Assembly (NCBI RefSeq): GCF_028618695.1
Contig: NZ_JAQIVI010000838.1
Location: forward strand, 1 to 14,594
Length of the DNA: 14,594 bases
Origin: Natrinema soli
Lineage (GTDB): Archaea; Halobacteriota; Halobacteria; Halobacteriales; Natrialbaceae
Direction: 5' to 3'
In this document: piece after piece, positions 6,868 to 14,197 of the stretch
Layout of the letters: each line of letters starts with the position of its first letter
How positions within the stretch are numbered: the stretch's first letter is position 1
Notes under the pieces: model-generated
Told to the model about the DNA's origin: nothing
Databases searched by the model: none
Seen by the model: only the letters and a program-made list of their open reading frames with translations
Program-made: the position numbers and the translations under genes

Positions 6868-7073
6868 ACCCGGGCGTGTAGGTGGTACTAGCGAAACCCG
6901 CGGGCAAGTGCGTTCGGGGCTTGCGATGTCGCGAGCTATCGAAGACGGAACCGCCGTCGTACCGGGCGCATAGCGGGATGGCCGACGCGCTGCAAGACGC
7001 CGGGGCCGCACAACCGGGAGTCCGCGGACCGTTTCAGTGAGAGTCCAGACAGCGGCTTTCAGTACGAGGAACC
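6868..7073 (+). other. Long putative leader of rnj with hairpins and two tiny ORFs
   Basis: The gap between trkA and rnj is 363 bp. From the putative start near 6890 it holds a near-perfect stem at 6919-6936 (GCTTGCGA with TCGCGAGC, one G-T pair). It also holds a GACGG/CCGTC stem at 6944-6958, a 15-codon ORF (ATG 6926 to TAG 6971, or from GTG 6908) and a 20-codon ORF (ATG 6978 to TGA 7038). The first ATG sits in the hairpin loop. Such a leader is unusual because most haloarchaeal mRNAs are leaderless. It could be an autoregulatory RNase J target, an independent small RNA, or decayed coding sequence. No riboswitch, tRNA, SRP RNA or RNase P RNA signature is recognised. Confidence 0.35.
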
Positions 7074-8426
7074 ATGGAAATCGAAATCGCAACCATCGGC
7101 GGCTACGAAGAAGTCGGACGGCAGATGACTGCCGTCCGCGCGGGCGACGACGTCGTTATCTTCGACATGGGCCTGAACCTCTCGCAGGTTCTGATCCACG
7201 ACAACGTCGAAACCGAACGGATGCACAGTCTCGACCTGATCGATATGGGCGCTATCCCCGACGATCGGGTCATGAGCGACCTCGAGGGTGACGTGAAGGC
7301 CATCGTCCCGACGCACGGCCACCTCGACCACATCGGTGCCATCTCGAAGCTGGCCCACCGGTACAACGCGCCTGTCGTCGCGTCTCCGTTTACGATCGAG
7401 CTGGTCAAACAGCAGATCGAGGGCGAACAGAAGTTCGGCGTCGAGAACGACCTCATCAAGATGGACGCCGGCGAGACGATGTCGCTGGGCGACTCCGGCA
7501 AAGTCGAACTCGAGTTCGTCAACGTCACCCACTCGATCATCGACGCGATCAACCCCGTTCTCCACACGCCCGAAGGCGCGATCGTCTACGGGCTGGACAA
7601 GCGCATGGATCACACGCCGGTCATCGGCGATCCGATCGACATGGAGCGGTTCCGCGAGATCGGCCGCGAGGGCGAGGGCGTCCTCTGTTACATCGAGGAC
7701 TGTACCAACGCGAACAAGAAGGGGCGAACCCCCTCCGAGAACGTCGCGCGCGAACACCTCCGGGACGTGCTCTACAGCATGGAGGACTACGACGGCGGCA
7801 TCGTCGCCACCACCTTCTCGAGCCACATCGCTCGCGTGAAGTCGCTGGTGGAGTTCGCCGACGACATCGGCCGCCAGCCTGTGTTGCTGGGTCGGTCGAT
7901 GGAGAAGTACTCGGGCACCGCGGAACGGCTGGACTTCATCGACTTCCCCTCCGATCTGGGGATGTTCGGCCACCGCAAGTCCGTCGACCGCACGTTCAAG
8001 CGGATCATGAACGAGGGCAAGGGCGACTACCTGCCGGTCGTCACCGGCCACCAGGGCGAGCCTCGCGCGATGCTCACCCGGATGGCCCGCGGCGAGACGC
8101 CGTACGAACTGGAAGACGGCGACAAGGTCGTCTTCTCCGCCCGCGTGATTCCGGAACCGACCAACGAGGGCCAGCGCTACCAGGCCGAGAAACTGCTCGG
8201 CATGCAGGGCGCACGGGTTTACGACGACATCCACGTCTCGGGCCACCTCAACCAGGAGGGTCACTACGAGATGCTCGACGCCCTCCAGCCCCAGCACGTC
8301 ATCCCGGCCCACCAGGACATGAGCGGCTTCTCGAGCTACGTCAACCTCTGTGAGAGCGAAGGGTACAAGATGGGACGAGATCTCCACGTCACGCGCAACG
8401 GGAACCTCATCCAACTAGTCGACTGA
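7074..8426 (+). CDS. rnj: Ribonuclease J (beta-CASP metallo-beta-lactamase RNase)
   Basis: This is a cytoplasmic 5'-3' exoribonuclease of the archaeal RNase J group, acting in mRNA and rRNA decay or processing. The 450-residue length suits archaeal RNase J, which lacks the long C-terminal extension of bacterial forms. Metallo-beta-lactamase motifs seen are D31 in VIFDMG, HGHLDH at 81-86 (zinc ligands H81, H83, D85, H86), H153 in VTHSI, and the D175-D179 stretch DKRMDHTPV. The beta-CASP part shows [11 protein letters not shown] (247-255, motif A region), HVSGH (387-391, motif B) and IPAHQD (410-415, motif C His, with QD where bacteria usually have GE). ATG 7074 is placed right before the first strand EIEIATIGG. 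It is followed 1 nt later by idsA, so the two are surely co-transcribed. Confidence 0.93.
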   Translation: MEIEIATIGGYEEVGRQMTAVRAGDDVVIFDMGLNLSQVLIHDNVETERMHSLDLIDMGAIPDDRVMSDLEGDVKAIVPTHGHLDHIGAISKLAHRYNAPVVASPFTIELVKQQIEGEQKFGVENDLIKMDAGETMSLGDSGKVELEFVNVTHSIIDAINPVLHTPEGAIVYGLDKRMDHTPVIGDPIDMERFREIGREGEGVLCYIEDCTNANKKGRTPSENVAREHLRDVLYSMEDYDGGIVATTFSSHIARVKSLVEFADDIGRQPVLLGRSMEKYSGTAERLDFIDFPSDLGMFGHRKSVDRTFKRIMNEGKGDYLPVVTGHQGEPRAMLTRMARGETPYELEDGDKVVFSARVIPEPTNEGQRYQAEKLLGMQGARVYDDIHVSGHLNQEGHYEMLDALQPQHVIPAHQDMSGFSSYVNLCESEGYKMGRDLHVTRNGNLIQLVD

Positions 8427-8427
8427 T

Positions 8428-9480
8428 ATGACGAGTCCCGAGGCACGCGAAGAGGCGGTGCTCGAGGCGGTCCGGCAGCGCCGCGAGTTGGTTAACGACG
8501 CGATTCCCGAGGAGCTACCGATCCAGCGGCCCGAACGGCTCTACGAGGCATCCAGATACCTGCTGGACGCGGGCGGCAAGCGACTCCGCCCGACCGTCCT
8601 CCTGACGACGGCCGAGGCGCTGACCGACATCGACCCGCTCTCGGTGGAGTATCGGTCGTTCGCTCCGCTCGACGAGAGCGGTCCGGTCGACATGATGGCC
8701 GCCGCGGTCAGCGTCGAGGTCATCCAGTCGTTCACCCTGATTCACGACGACATCATGGACGACGACGACCTCCGCCGCGGCGTCCCCGCCGTCCACAAGG
8801 AGTACGACCTCGAGACGGCCATTCTCGCGGGCGATACGCTCTACTCGAAGGCCTTCGAGATCATGCTCGAGACGGGAGCGGAGCCCGACCGCATCGTCGA
8901 TGCGCTCTCCGTCCTCGCCACCACCTGTACGGACATCTGCGAGGGCCAATCGCTGGACGTCACCTTCGAGGAGCGAGCCGACGTCTCGCCCGACGAGTAC
9001 CTGGAGATGGTCGAACAGAAGACGGCCGTCTTGTACGCGGCCTCGGCCTGTCTTCCGGCAATCTTGCTCGGGGCCGACGACGAAACGATCGACGAACTCT
9101 ACGGCTACGGACTGGACATCGGCCGCGCGTTCCAGATTCAGGACGACGTGCTCGATCTGACGGTCCCCAGCGAGGAACTCGGTAAACAGCGAGGGAGCGA
9201 CCTCGTCGAGAACAAACAGACACTGATCACCGTCCACGCTCGCGAGCAGGGCGTCGACATCGACGGACTGGTCGACACCGACGACGTCGACGCGGTCACG
9301 GAGGCCGAGATCGACGAGGCGGTCGCCGAACTCGAGGCGGCCGGCTCGATCGCCTACGCGAACCAGACCGCCCAGGAACTGGTCGAACAAGGCAAGGAGC
9401 GACTCGAGGTCCTGCCGGACAACGAGGCGCGCGAACTCCTCTGTGAAATCGCTCATTACCTGATCGAGCGCGGCTACTGA
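8428..9480 (+). CDS. idsA: Geranylgeranyl diphosphate synthase (polyprenyl synthetase)
   Basis: This enzyme condenses isopentenyl diphosphate with allylic primers to make the C20 chains of archaeal ether lipids. The 350-residue product has GGKRLRP (49-55), the first Asp-rich motif DDIMD (107-111, followed by DDD and RRG), GDTLYSKAF (135-143), and the second Asp-rich motif FQIQDDVLD (235-243). The fifth residue before the first motif is Phe (F102). In the archaeal enzymes studied this bulky residue limits the product to C20, so GGPP rather than C25 is inferred. A short insertion at about 68-88 before the motif is seen. The start ATG is 1 nt after the rnj stop, with no SD, so it depends on rnj transcription. 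Functionally it joins ipk at the left edge of the window. Confidence 0.93.
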   Translation: MTSPEAREEAVLEAVRQRRELVNDAIPEELPIQRPERLYEASRYLLDAGGKRLRPTVLLTTAEALTDIDPLSVEYRSFAPLDESGPVDMMAAAVSVEVIQSFTLIHDDIMDDDDLRRGVPAVHKEYDLETAILAGDTLYSKAFEIMLETGAEPDRIVDALSVLATTCTDICEGQSLDVTFEERADVSPDEYLEMVEQKTAVLYAASACLPAILLGADDETIDELYGYGLDIGRAFQIQDDVLDLTVPSEELGKQRGSDLVENKQTLITVHAREQGVDIDGLVDTDDVDAVTEAEIDEAVAELEAAGSIAYANQTAQELVEQGKERLEVLPDNEARELLCEIAHYLIERGY

Positions 9481-9506
9481 ACGGAGCCACGGACCCGGAT
9501 TTGCAG

Positions 9507-9511
9507 TTTTT
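9507..9511 (+). terminator. Possible U-run terminator of rnj-idsA
   Basis: Five T residues occur 26 nt after the idsA stop. Short U-runs are known termination signals in archaea. A GC-rich hairpin, GAAGCG-GTCT-CGCTTC, follows at 9538-9553. Only the sequence itself supports this. Confidence 0.3.
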
Positions 9512-9583
9512 CCGCACGCTCGTCGCTCGAGCGGAGCGAAGCGGTCTCGCTTCCGTCAGGACTCAGCGCTCGATATCGTCCGG

Positions 9584-9591
9584 GTCTTTTT
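9584..9591 (+). promoter_or_regulatory. Possible TATA-like element of the lipoprotein gene
   Basis: The T-rich run GTCTTTTT is centred about 28 nt before ATG 9617, the right spacing for a leaderless transcript. GATATC at 9572-9577 lies just upstream. The match to a TATA box is weak. Confidence 0.3.
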
Positions 9592-9616
9592 GCGGGTCCC
9601 ACACCGAGCGAAGGAC

Positions 9617-10318
9617 ATGACCGACGACTCGCCCGACGTAACCGCTGCTCCCCCCTCGCGACGACGATTTCTCGGCGCGGCCGCGGCCGGCGGGACGACC
9701 GCACTCGCCGGCTGTGTCGGATCGCTGCTCGATACGTCCGATTCGAGCGGGAACGAGATCGAACCCGAAGAGCCGAGCGAGCCCCGGAAGGGGACGCCCG
9801 GCGAGTTCTATACGCTCGTCGAGCGAAACGATATCGCGGTCGAATCGCTCCAGTGGGACGAATCGGATCTGGTCCTCCGGTACGACTCGAGTGCCTCGAC
9901 CGAATCGGAATCGACGACGGAGATCGAAGTCATCACGACCCTCTACAACGAGAACCTCGTGAAAAACGACGCCGAGGTCGACATGCTCTACGCGGAGGTC
10001 GCGGAGCCGTTCGACGGGCAGGCCTACGGCTGGGGCGTCAAGACCGAGTGGTGTGAGCAGTACAACGCGGCCGTCGCCGACAGCGAGGGTGGCGACAACG
10101 AGACCGGCAGTGATGGCGATGGGTCGACCGATGCGGAGGACGACACCGAGGAGTCCGACAGCTCCAACGAAACCGAGAGCGACGGCAACAGTACCGACAC
10201 AACGGAGTCCGACAGCAGTAGTACCGAGGACGGCACGTCCTCGGTGAACCGGGCAGCGATGGTCCTCATGAGCAACGTCCTCAACACGCGGGTGTACGAG
10301 GACGACGTCGAGAACTGA
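9617..10318 (+). CDS. Tat-exported lipoprotein with acidic Ser/Asp-rich insert
   Basis: The function is not recognised. The 233-residue precursor has a Tat signal, SRRRFLG at residues 14-20, followed by an Ala/Gly-rich core and a lipobox LAGC with C33 as the likely lipidation site. The mature protein should be anchored on the outer face of the membrane. A folded part of about 60-154 (GEFYTLVERNDIAVESLQW onward) has alternating strand-like hydrophobics. A low-complexity stretch of Ser, Thr, Asp, Glu, Gly and Asn covers about 155-208. A conserved-looking tail follows (NRAAMVLMSNVLNTRVY). The acidic stretch thus lies between two folded parts rather than at the membrane, where such linkers are more usual. 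ATG 9617 is chosen because it gives a normal Tat leader and a T-rich element lies 28 nt upstream; the frame is also open from a TTG at 9590. It stands between idsA and gltX, with about 130 bp on each side. Confidence 0.85.
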   Translation: MTDDSPDVTAAPPSRRRFLGAAAAGGTTALAGCVGSLLDTSDSSGNEIEPEEPSEPRKGTPGEFYTLVERNDIAVESLQWDESDLVLRYDSSASTESESTTEIEVITTLYNENLVKNDAEVDMLYAEVAEPFDGQAYGWGVKTEWCEQYNAAVADSEGGDNETGSDGDGSTDAEDDTEESDSSNETESDGNSTDTTESDSSSTEDGTSSVNRAAMVLMSNVLNTRVYEDDVEN

Positions 10319-10411
10319 GGACGCCGTTGAGAGTCCGAACCGGAACCGGATCAGCGGCTCAGGACGCCAAAGCTGGAGTCGAACACCGGCCGGACGAGAC
10401 GGCGAATCGCG

Positions 10412-10420
10412 AAGGTTTTG
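10412..10420 (+). promoter_or_regulatory. Weak TATA-like element before gltX
   Basis: AAGGTTTTG is centred about 29 nt before ATG 10446, compatible with a leaderless gltX transcript. It is the only T-rich run in the 127-bp gap, but a poor consensus match. Confidence 0.3.
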
Positions 10421-10445
10421 GGACGGGCGCGACTACCGCTCGGTA

Positions 10446-12212
10446 ATGAACGACGAGTTACGCGAGCGCGTTGAGCGCGAGGCCGAGAAGCACGCGCTAT
10501 TGAACGCCGTGAAACACGAGAGCGACGCCGACGTCGGCGCGATCATGGGACCGTTGATGGGCGACAACCCCGACTTCCGCGAGCACGGCGACGAGATTCC
10601 GGGTATCGTCGGCGGCGTCGTGGGTCGAATGAACGATCTCTCGTACGCGGACAAGCGCGCTCGCCTCGAGGAACTCGCTCCCAAGGAACTCGCCGAGATC
10701 GAAGCCGAGGAAGAGGAAGACGAATACGACCTCCCTGACCTGCCCAACGCCGCGGAGCCGAGCTCCGCAAGCCCTGACTCGCAAGCTCGTCAGGACGCCG
10801 ACGCCGACGACGAGATCCGGATGCGGTGTGCGCCGAACCCGAACGGCCCGTGGCACGTCGGCCACGCCCGGATGCCCGCCGTCATCGGCACCTATCGCGA
10901 GCGCTACGACGGCTGGTTCTGCGTGCGCTTCGACGACACCGACCCCGAGACCAAGCGGCCGGATCTCGAGGCCTACGACGCGATCCTCGAGGATCTCGAC
11001 TACCTCGGCTTCGATCCGGACGCGACCTACAGGGCGAGCGACCGCCTCGAGACCTACTACGACCACGCCCGCGACCTGATCGAGATGGGCGGGGCCTACA
11101 CCTGCTCGTGTTCGGGCGAGGAATTCTCGGAGCTGAAGAACTCGGGAGAGGCCTGTCCGCACCGAGAGAAGGACGAAGCGACCGTACTCGAGGAGTTCGA
11201 AGGGATGATCGACGGCGAGTACACCAGCGGCGAAATGGTCCTGCGGGTCAAGACCGACATCGAACACAAGAACCCGGCGCTGCGCGACTGGGTCGCCTTC
11301 CGCATGATCGACACGCCGCACCCCCGCGAGGAGGCCAGCGAGTACCGCTGCTGGCCGATGCTCGACTTCCAGTCGGGGGTCGACGACCACCTGCTCGAGA
11401 TCACGCACATCATCCGTGGGATCGACCTCCAGGACTCCGCGAAGCGCCAGCGCTTCGTCTACGACTACTTCGACTGGGAGTACCCCGAGGTCATCCACTG
11501 GGGCCACGTCCAGCTCGACGACTACGACGTGAAGATGAGCACGTCGACCATCTCGGAACTGATCGACGACGGCGAACTCGACGGCTGGGACGACCCGCGA
11601 GCGCCGACGCTGAAGAGCCTGCGCCGGCGCGGCATCCGCGGCGAGGCCATCGTCGAGGCGATGACCGGGCTCGGCACCTCGACCACCGACGTCGACCTCG
11701 CGATGAGTTCGATCTACGCGAACAACCGCGACCTGATCGACGAGGAGACCGACCGCCGGTTCCTCGTCCGCGACGGCAACCAGATTCCCCTCGGCGGGAG
11801 CCCGCCCGAGGTGGGGACGCCGCCGCTCCATCCCAATCACGACGAACGCGGCGTCCGCGAGATCCCCGTCGGCGATTCGGTGATGCTCGAGCCCGAGGAC
11901 CTTCCAGAACGCGAGGAGCGCATCTGGCTCAAGGGGTTGGGCTGCTTCCAGTTCACCCGTGACGTCCTCCAGTACACGGGCGAGGACATCGAGGTTGTCC
12001 GCGAGGGCGACGTGGACGTCGTCCACTGGGTGCCGGCCGACGAGCGCGTCCCCGTCCGCATGCGAACGATGGAGGGCGACGTTCGGGGGCACGCGGAACC
12101 GGGCGTCGGCGACCTCGAGAGCGATGAGATGGTCCAGTTCGAGCGGGTCGGCTTCGCGAGAATCGATCGGCACGACGAGGAGGAGACGGTCACATACTAC
12201 GCGCATCCCTAA
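10446..12212 (+). CDS. gltX: Glutamate--tRNA ligase (archaeal type)
   Basis: This class I aminoacyl-tRNA synthetase charges tRNA-Glu and, as in most archaea lacking GlnRS, probably also mischarges tRNA-Gln for later amidation. The 588-residue product has an archaeal N-terminal helical extension (1-100), an acidic/polar linker (about 85-123), then the catalytic fold with PNPNGPWHVGH (130-140, the HIGH motif as HVGH). A zinc-ligand set C220, C222, C237, H239 follows. DYDVKMSTS holds the KMSKS-type loop with K363, here KMSTS. The C-terminal beta-barrel anticodon-binding region of the archaeal/eukaryal type covers about 455-588. ATG 10446 has a T-rich element about 29 nt upstream and no SD. The linker contains palindromes and atypical codons, described separately. 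It converges on a small zinc-finger gene 73 bp downstream. Confidence 0.94.
   Translation: MNDELRERVEREAEKHALLNAVKHESDADVGAIMGPLMGDNPDFREHGDEIPGIVGGVVGRMNDLSYADKRARLEELAPKELAEIEAEEEEDEYDLPDLPNAAEPSSASPDSQARQDADADDEIRMRCAPNPNGPWHVGHARMPAVIGTYRERYDGWFCVRFDDTDPETKRPDLEAYDAILEDLDYLGFDPDATYRASDRLETYYDHARDLIEMGGAYTCSCSGEEFSELKNSGEACPHREKDEATVLEEFEGMIDGEYTSGEMVLRVKTDIEHKNPALRDWVAFRMIDTPHPREEASEYRCWPMLDFQSGVDDHLLEITHIIRGIDLQDSAKRQRFVYDYFDWEYPEVIHWGHVQLDDYDVKMSTSTISELIDDGELDGWDDPRAPTLKSLRRRGIRGEAIVEAMTGLGTSTTDVDLAMSSIYANNRDLIDEETDRRFLVRDGNQIPLGGSPPEVGTPPLHPNHDERGVREIPVGDSVMLEPEDLPEREERIWLKGLGCFQFTRDVLQYTGEDIEVVREGDVDVVHWVPADERVPVRMRTMEGDVRGHAEPGVGDLESDEMVQFERVGFARIDRHDEEETVTYYAHP
10752..10794 (+). repeat. 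Two adjacent inverted repeats inside the gltX linker
   Basis: GCGGAGC-CGA-GCTCCGC (10752-10768) is a perfect 7-bp inverted repeat. It is followed by CCTGAC, ten bases, then GTCAGG (10773-10794), a perfect 6-bp one. They encode residues about 103-117 (EPSSASPDSQARQD), a low-complexity linker. The codons CCT, GCA, GCT and CGT are rare in the rest of the gene, which prefers C- or G-ending codons. Confidence 0.6.
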
Positions 12213-12213
12213 A

Positions 12214-12240
12214 CGGTTCCGTCGCTCGTCGAGTGACCGT
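12214..12240 (+). terminator. Possible hairpin in the convergent gap after gltX
   Basis: TCGCTC-GTC-GAGTGA (one G-T pair) is flanked by ACGG and CCGT, giving an imperfect stem 2 nt after the gltX stop. No T-run follows. It could act as a terminator for gltX; support is weak. Confidence 0.22.
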
Positions 12241-12285
12241 CCCCAAACCGATCAGTTCCCGGTTCGGTGCTCGCACGTCGGCGGA

Positions 12286-12456
12286 TTACTCTTCCTCGAG
12301 CAACGCGTCCCCCCGCTCGGGATCCGGATCGGCCACGACGCCGTCCTGACGCCCCAGCACGCGGGCGTGGGCGGCGCAGACGAGTCGGTTCTCGTTCCAG
12401 GGGATATGCAACTCGACGGCGGCGGGGCGCTCGCAGTCGGCCTCGGAACACTCCAT
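12286..12456 (-). CDS. Small zinc-finger-like protein (56 aa)
   Basis: This small leftward ORF begins MECSEADCERPAAVELHIPW and ends ALLEEE before TAA. Four potential zinc ligands are seen: C3, C8, C27 and H30, spaced C-x4-C-x18-C-x2-H. This fits the small single-finger proteins common in haloarchaea, many of which have no known role. The C-terminal half is acidic, typical of a haloarchaeal cytoplasmic protein. The start ATG has no SD or TATA of its own. It is 44 nt downstream of a DUF456 gene on the same strand, so a two-gene operon is likely. Its function (nucleic acid binding, protein contact) cannot be told from sequence. The coding pattern (G/C at most third positions, ligands in order) makes chance unlikely. 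Confidence 0.75.
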   Translation of the reverse strand: MECSEADCERPAAVELHIPWNENRLVCAAHARVLGRQDGVVADPDPERGDALLEEE

Positions 12457-12500
12457 CTATTCGTGCCAATGTCACCCACGGCTTCAGTGTTTCCCCGGGA

Positions 12501-12986
12501 TTACAGGAGGAAAACGGCCGCGAGGAATCCGAGCAGGATCGACACCGTCAGCAGGACCTGTACCGCCGTCGACGCGAGGATGCCGATCGTCGTGTAGACC
12601 GCTGATCGCGTGCTCCCCTCGAGTTCGCCGTTGCGAACGAACTCGAGGACGAAGACGGTGCCGAAGAGGCCGACGAGCAGCCCCAGCGGCCCGGTAACGA
12701 CCATGAGGAGAATGCCGACGATGGCGGCGACGGCGGTCGTCAGCCACGAGGCACCGCCGGCCCGGGCGGCGATCGAGCCGCCGAAGAACTCGACGAGTGC
12801 GGTGATGACGGCGATGAACACGAGGACGGCGAACGTGAAGACGCTCAGTTCTGCGAAGCCAGAGCCCCACCAGTAGAGTCCGAGTCCGGCGAGCGAGAGG
12901 AGGCCGCTCGGGACCATGGGGACGACCGCCCCGACGATAGCTCCGACGAGCAACGCGATCGCGCCGACGGTAATGACATCCACCAT
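12501..12986 (-). CDS. DUF456 family membrane protein
   Basis: The 161-residue product is almost wholly hydrophobic, with about five membrane segments: roughly 4-24, 27-41, 50-68, 83-113 (one long or two), and 130-160. Conserved-looking features are PMVPSG (23-28, a break after the first helix), the glycine-rich EFFGGSIAARAGGAS segment at 66-80, and GPLGLLVGLFGTVF near 99-112. These match the DUF456 family (COG2839), whose biochemical role is unknown. The start ATG 12986 gives MVDVITVGAIAL; the frame stays open far upstream but that stretch is antisense to the neighbouring dehydrogenase and was rejected. A weak T-rich element (CCTTTGCC at 13009-13016) lies about 26 nt before the start. The likely downstream partner is the 56-aa zinc-finger gene; the upstream neighbour is a divergent dehydrogenase. 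Confidence 0.88.
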   Translation of the reverse strand: MVDVITVGAIALLVGAIVGAVVPMVPSGLLSLAGLGLYWWGSGFAELSVFTFAVLVFIAVITALVEFFGGSIAARAGGASWLTTAVAAIVGILLMVVTGPLGLLVGLFGTVFVLEFVRNGELEGSTRSAVYTTIGILASTAVQVLLTVSILLGFLAAVFLL

Positions 12987-13130
12987 ACCAGTGGCGACGA
13001 CGGACTGCGGCAAAGGCGTACCGACTGGAGTGTCGGGTTCCCTGTCGCTGGAACGAGTCTCGCGGGTTCGCTGATTGTCGGCAGAGTCGCGGATTACCGG
13101 CGGAGTCGGCCGCGAGCGAACAGCGAACGG

Positions 13131-13135
13131 TATAC
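13131..13135 (+). promoter_or_regulatory. TATA-like box of the SDR gene
   Basis: TATAC, within GGTATACGTG, lies about 28 nt before ATG 13161. The spacing supports a leaderless transcript from that ATG and argues against the upstream GTG 13152. Confidence 0.5.
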
Positions 13136-13160
13136 GTGTCAGGAACCGAACGTGTGGAAT

Positions 13161-13901
13161 ATGGCCAAACAGCGCGGAGCGATTATCGTCGGCGCATCGT
13201 CGGGCATCGGCGAAGCGCTGGCTCGTCGACTCGCCGACGACGGCTACGAGATCGGCATGGCGGCCCGGCGAACGGAACGGATGCAGCGGATCGGCGCGGA
13301 CCTCCCGACGAAATCGTCCGTCGCGACGATGGACGTCACCGCGACCGAGGACGCTCGAGCCGGCTTTTTCGAGCTCGCCGAGGCGATGCCGTCGGTCGAC
13401 CTCGTCGTCATCAGCGCCGGTACCGCGGCCCGCAATCGCGACCTCGAGTGGGAACCCGAGAAGCGAACGATCGACGTGAACGTCCGGAGTTTTACGGCCG
13501 TCGCGACGGCCGCGATGGAGTACTTCGAGCGGAATCCGGACCACGCGAGCGAGGCGGACGGCCACCTCGTGGGGCTCTCCTCGGTCGCGGCTCACGTCGG
13601 CAACGACGACGCGCCGGCGTACAACGCCTCGAAGGCCTACGTGTCGACCTACCTCGAGGGGTTGCGCTACCGACAGACCGATCGCGACGCCGACGTGACG
13701 ATTACGACCATCGAACCGGGGTTCGTCGACACCGACCTCTCGATGGGTGGGTTCTGGGAGTGTTCGCCCGAGACGGCCGCCGAACAGATCGCTCGAGCGA
13801 TCCGAAAGGAACGGAGACACGCTTACGTCACTCGGCGCTGGCGAGCTATCGCGTGGGTTCTCGATCTGGCTCCGGAAGCACTGCTTCGACGGCTGTCGTG
13901 A
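13161..13901 (+). CDS. Short-chain dehydrogenase/reductase (SDR), substrate unknown
   Basis: This is a cytoplasmic NAD(P)-dependent oxidoreductase of the classical SDR family, 246 residues. The cofactor motif GASSGIG is at 11-17 and AARR at 35-38 ends strand 2, where the arginines suggest NADP(H). ISAG at 84-87 replaces the usual NNAG, and N107 in DVNV is the catalytic Asn. S141, Y154 and K158 (AYNASKAY) complete the tetrad at the usual spacing. EPGFVDTD at about 185-192 is the PG motif. ATG 13161 was chosen over GTG 13152 because of the TATA box and because it leads straight into the first strand. The C-terminus is basic and hydrophobic (AWVLDLAPEALLRRLS), which might touch the membrane. The substrate cannot be predicted. 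It is divergent from the DUF456 gene. Confidence 0.92.
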   Translation: MAKQRGAIIVGASSGIGEALARRLADDGYEIGMAARRTERMQRIGADLPTKSSVATMDVTATEDARAGFFELAEAMPSVDLVVISAGTAARNRDLEWEPEKRTIDVNVRSFTAVATAAMEYFERNPDHASEADGHLVGLSSVAAHVGNDDAPAYNASKAYVSTYLEGLRYRQTDRDADVTITTIEPGFVDTDLSMGGFWECSPETAAEQIARAIRKERRHAYVTRRWRAIAWVLDLAPEALLRRLS

Positions 13902-14122
13902 GGTCGACGCTCGAGGCGTGTTCAAGTGTACTAGCGAATGGAACGGTAGGTTACTGATGGGTCATTGGGTGAGACGAAGTGTCCTGCTATCGTGGCAACA
14001 TGGAGAATCCACGCCCTCCCCAGCCGATTCGCTCAGTCACTTCGTTCCTTCGCTCATCCCTCGCACGGCTTCGAGCCGCGGTTCACCAGTGGTTCGCGGC
14101 TCCCTGCGGTCACCGCTCACAT

Positions 14123-14149
14123 CGAGGCCTTCACTTCGTTCAGGCCTCG
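14123..14149. repeat. 8-bp inverted repeat with 11-nt loop
   Basis: CGAGGCCT (14123-14130) and AGGCCTCG (14142-14149) are exact reverse complements around TCACTTCGTTC. This is the strongest hairpin in the gap; it could end transcription of either convergent gene or be part of a repeat element. Confidence 0.6.
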
Positions 14150-14185
14150 CAGTTCACCGCGGCACAGCGTGCGCCACCGCATACC

Positions 14186-14197
14186 AACTGATCAGTT
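14186..14197. repeat. Perfect 12-bp palindrome
   Basis: AACTGATCAGTT reads the same on both strands and is flanked by ACC and TGG, extending the symmetry with one extra T. It could be a protein-binding site or the end of an inserted element. Confidence 0.5.

Noticed and set aside
6868..7073. Possible tRNA, SRP RNA, RNase P RNA or C/D box RNA in the rnj leader
   Set aside because: No T-arm, no SRP GGAAACC-type loop pair, no RNase P conserved cores and no C/D boxes were found by eye.
7059..8414. Long minus-strand open frame (451 codons) opposite rnj
   Set aside because: Shadow of RNase J, which has all metal-binding motifs; the antisense product has no recognisable domain.
10497..12206. Minus-strand open frame of 569 codons opposite gltX
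   Set aside because: GluRS on the plus strand has HVGH, zinc ligands and KMSTS; the opposite frame is low-complexity Val/Asp/Arg.
12987..13925. Upstream extension of the DUF456 frame to 474 codons
   Set aside because: The extension is antisense to the SDR gene, Arg/Ser-rich and motif-free; the DUF456 family length fits the ATG at 12986.
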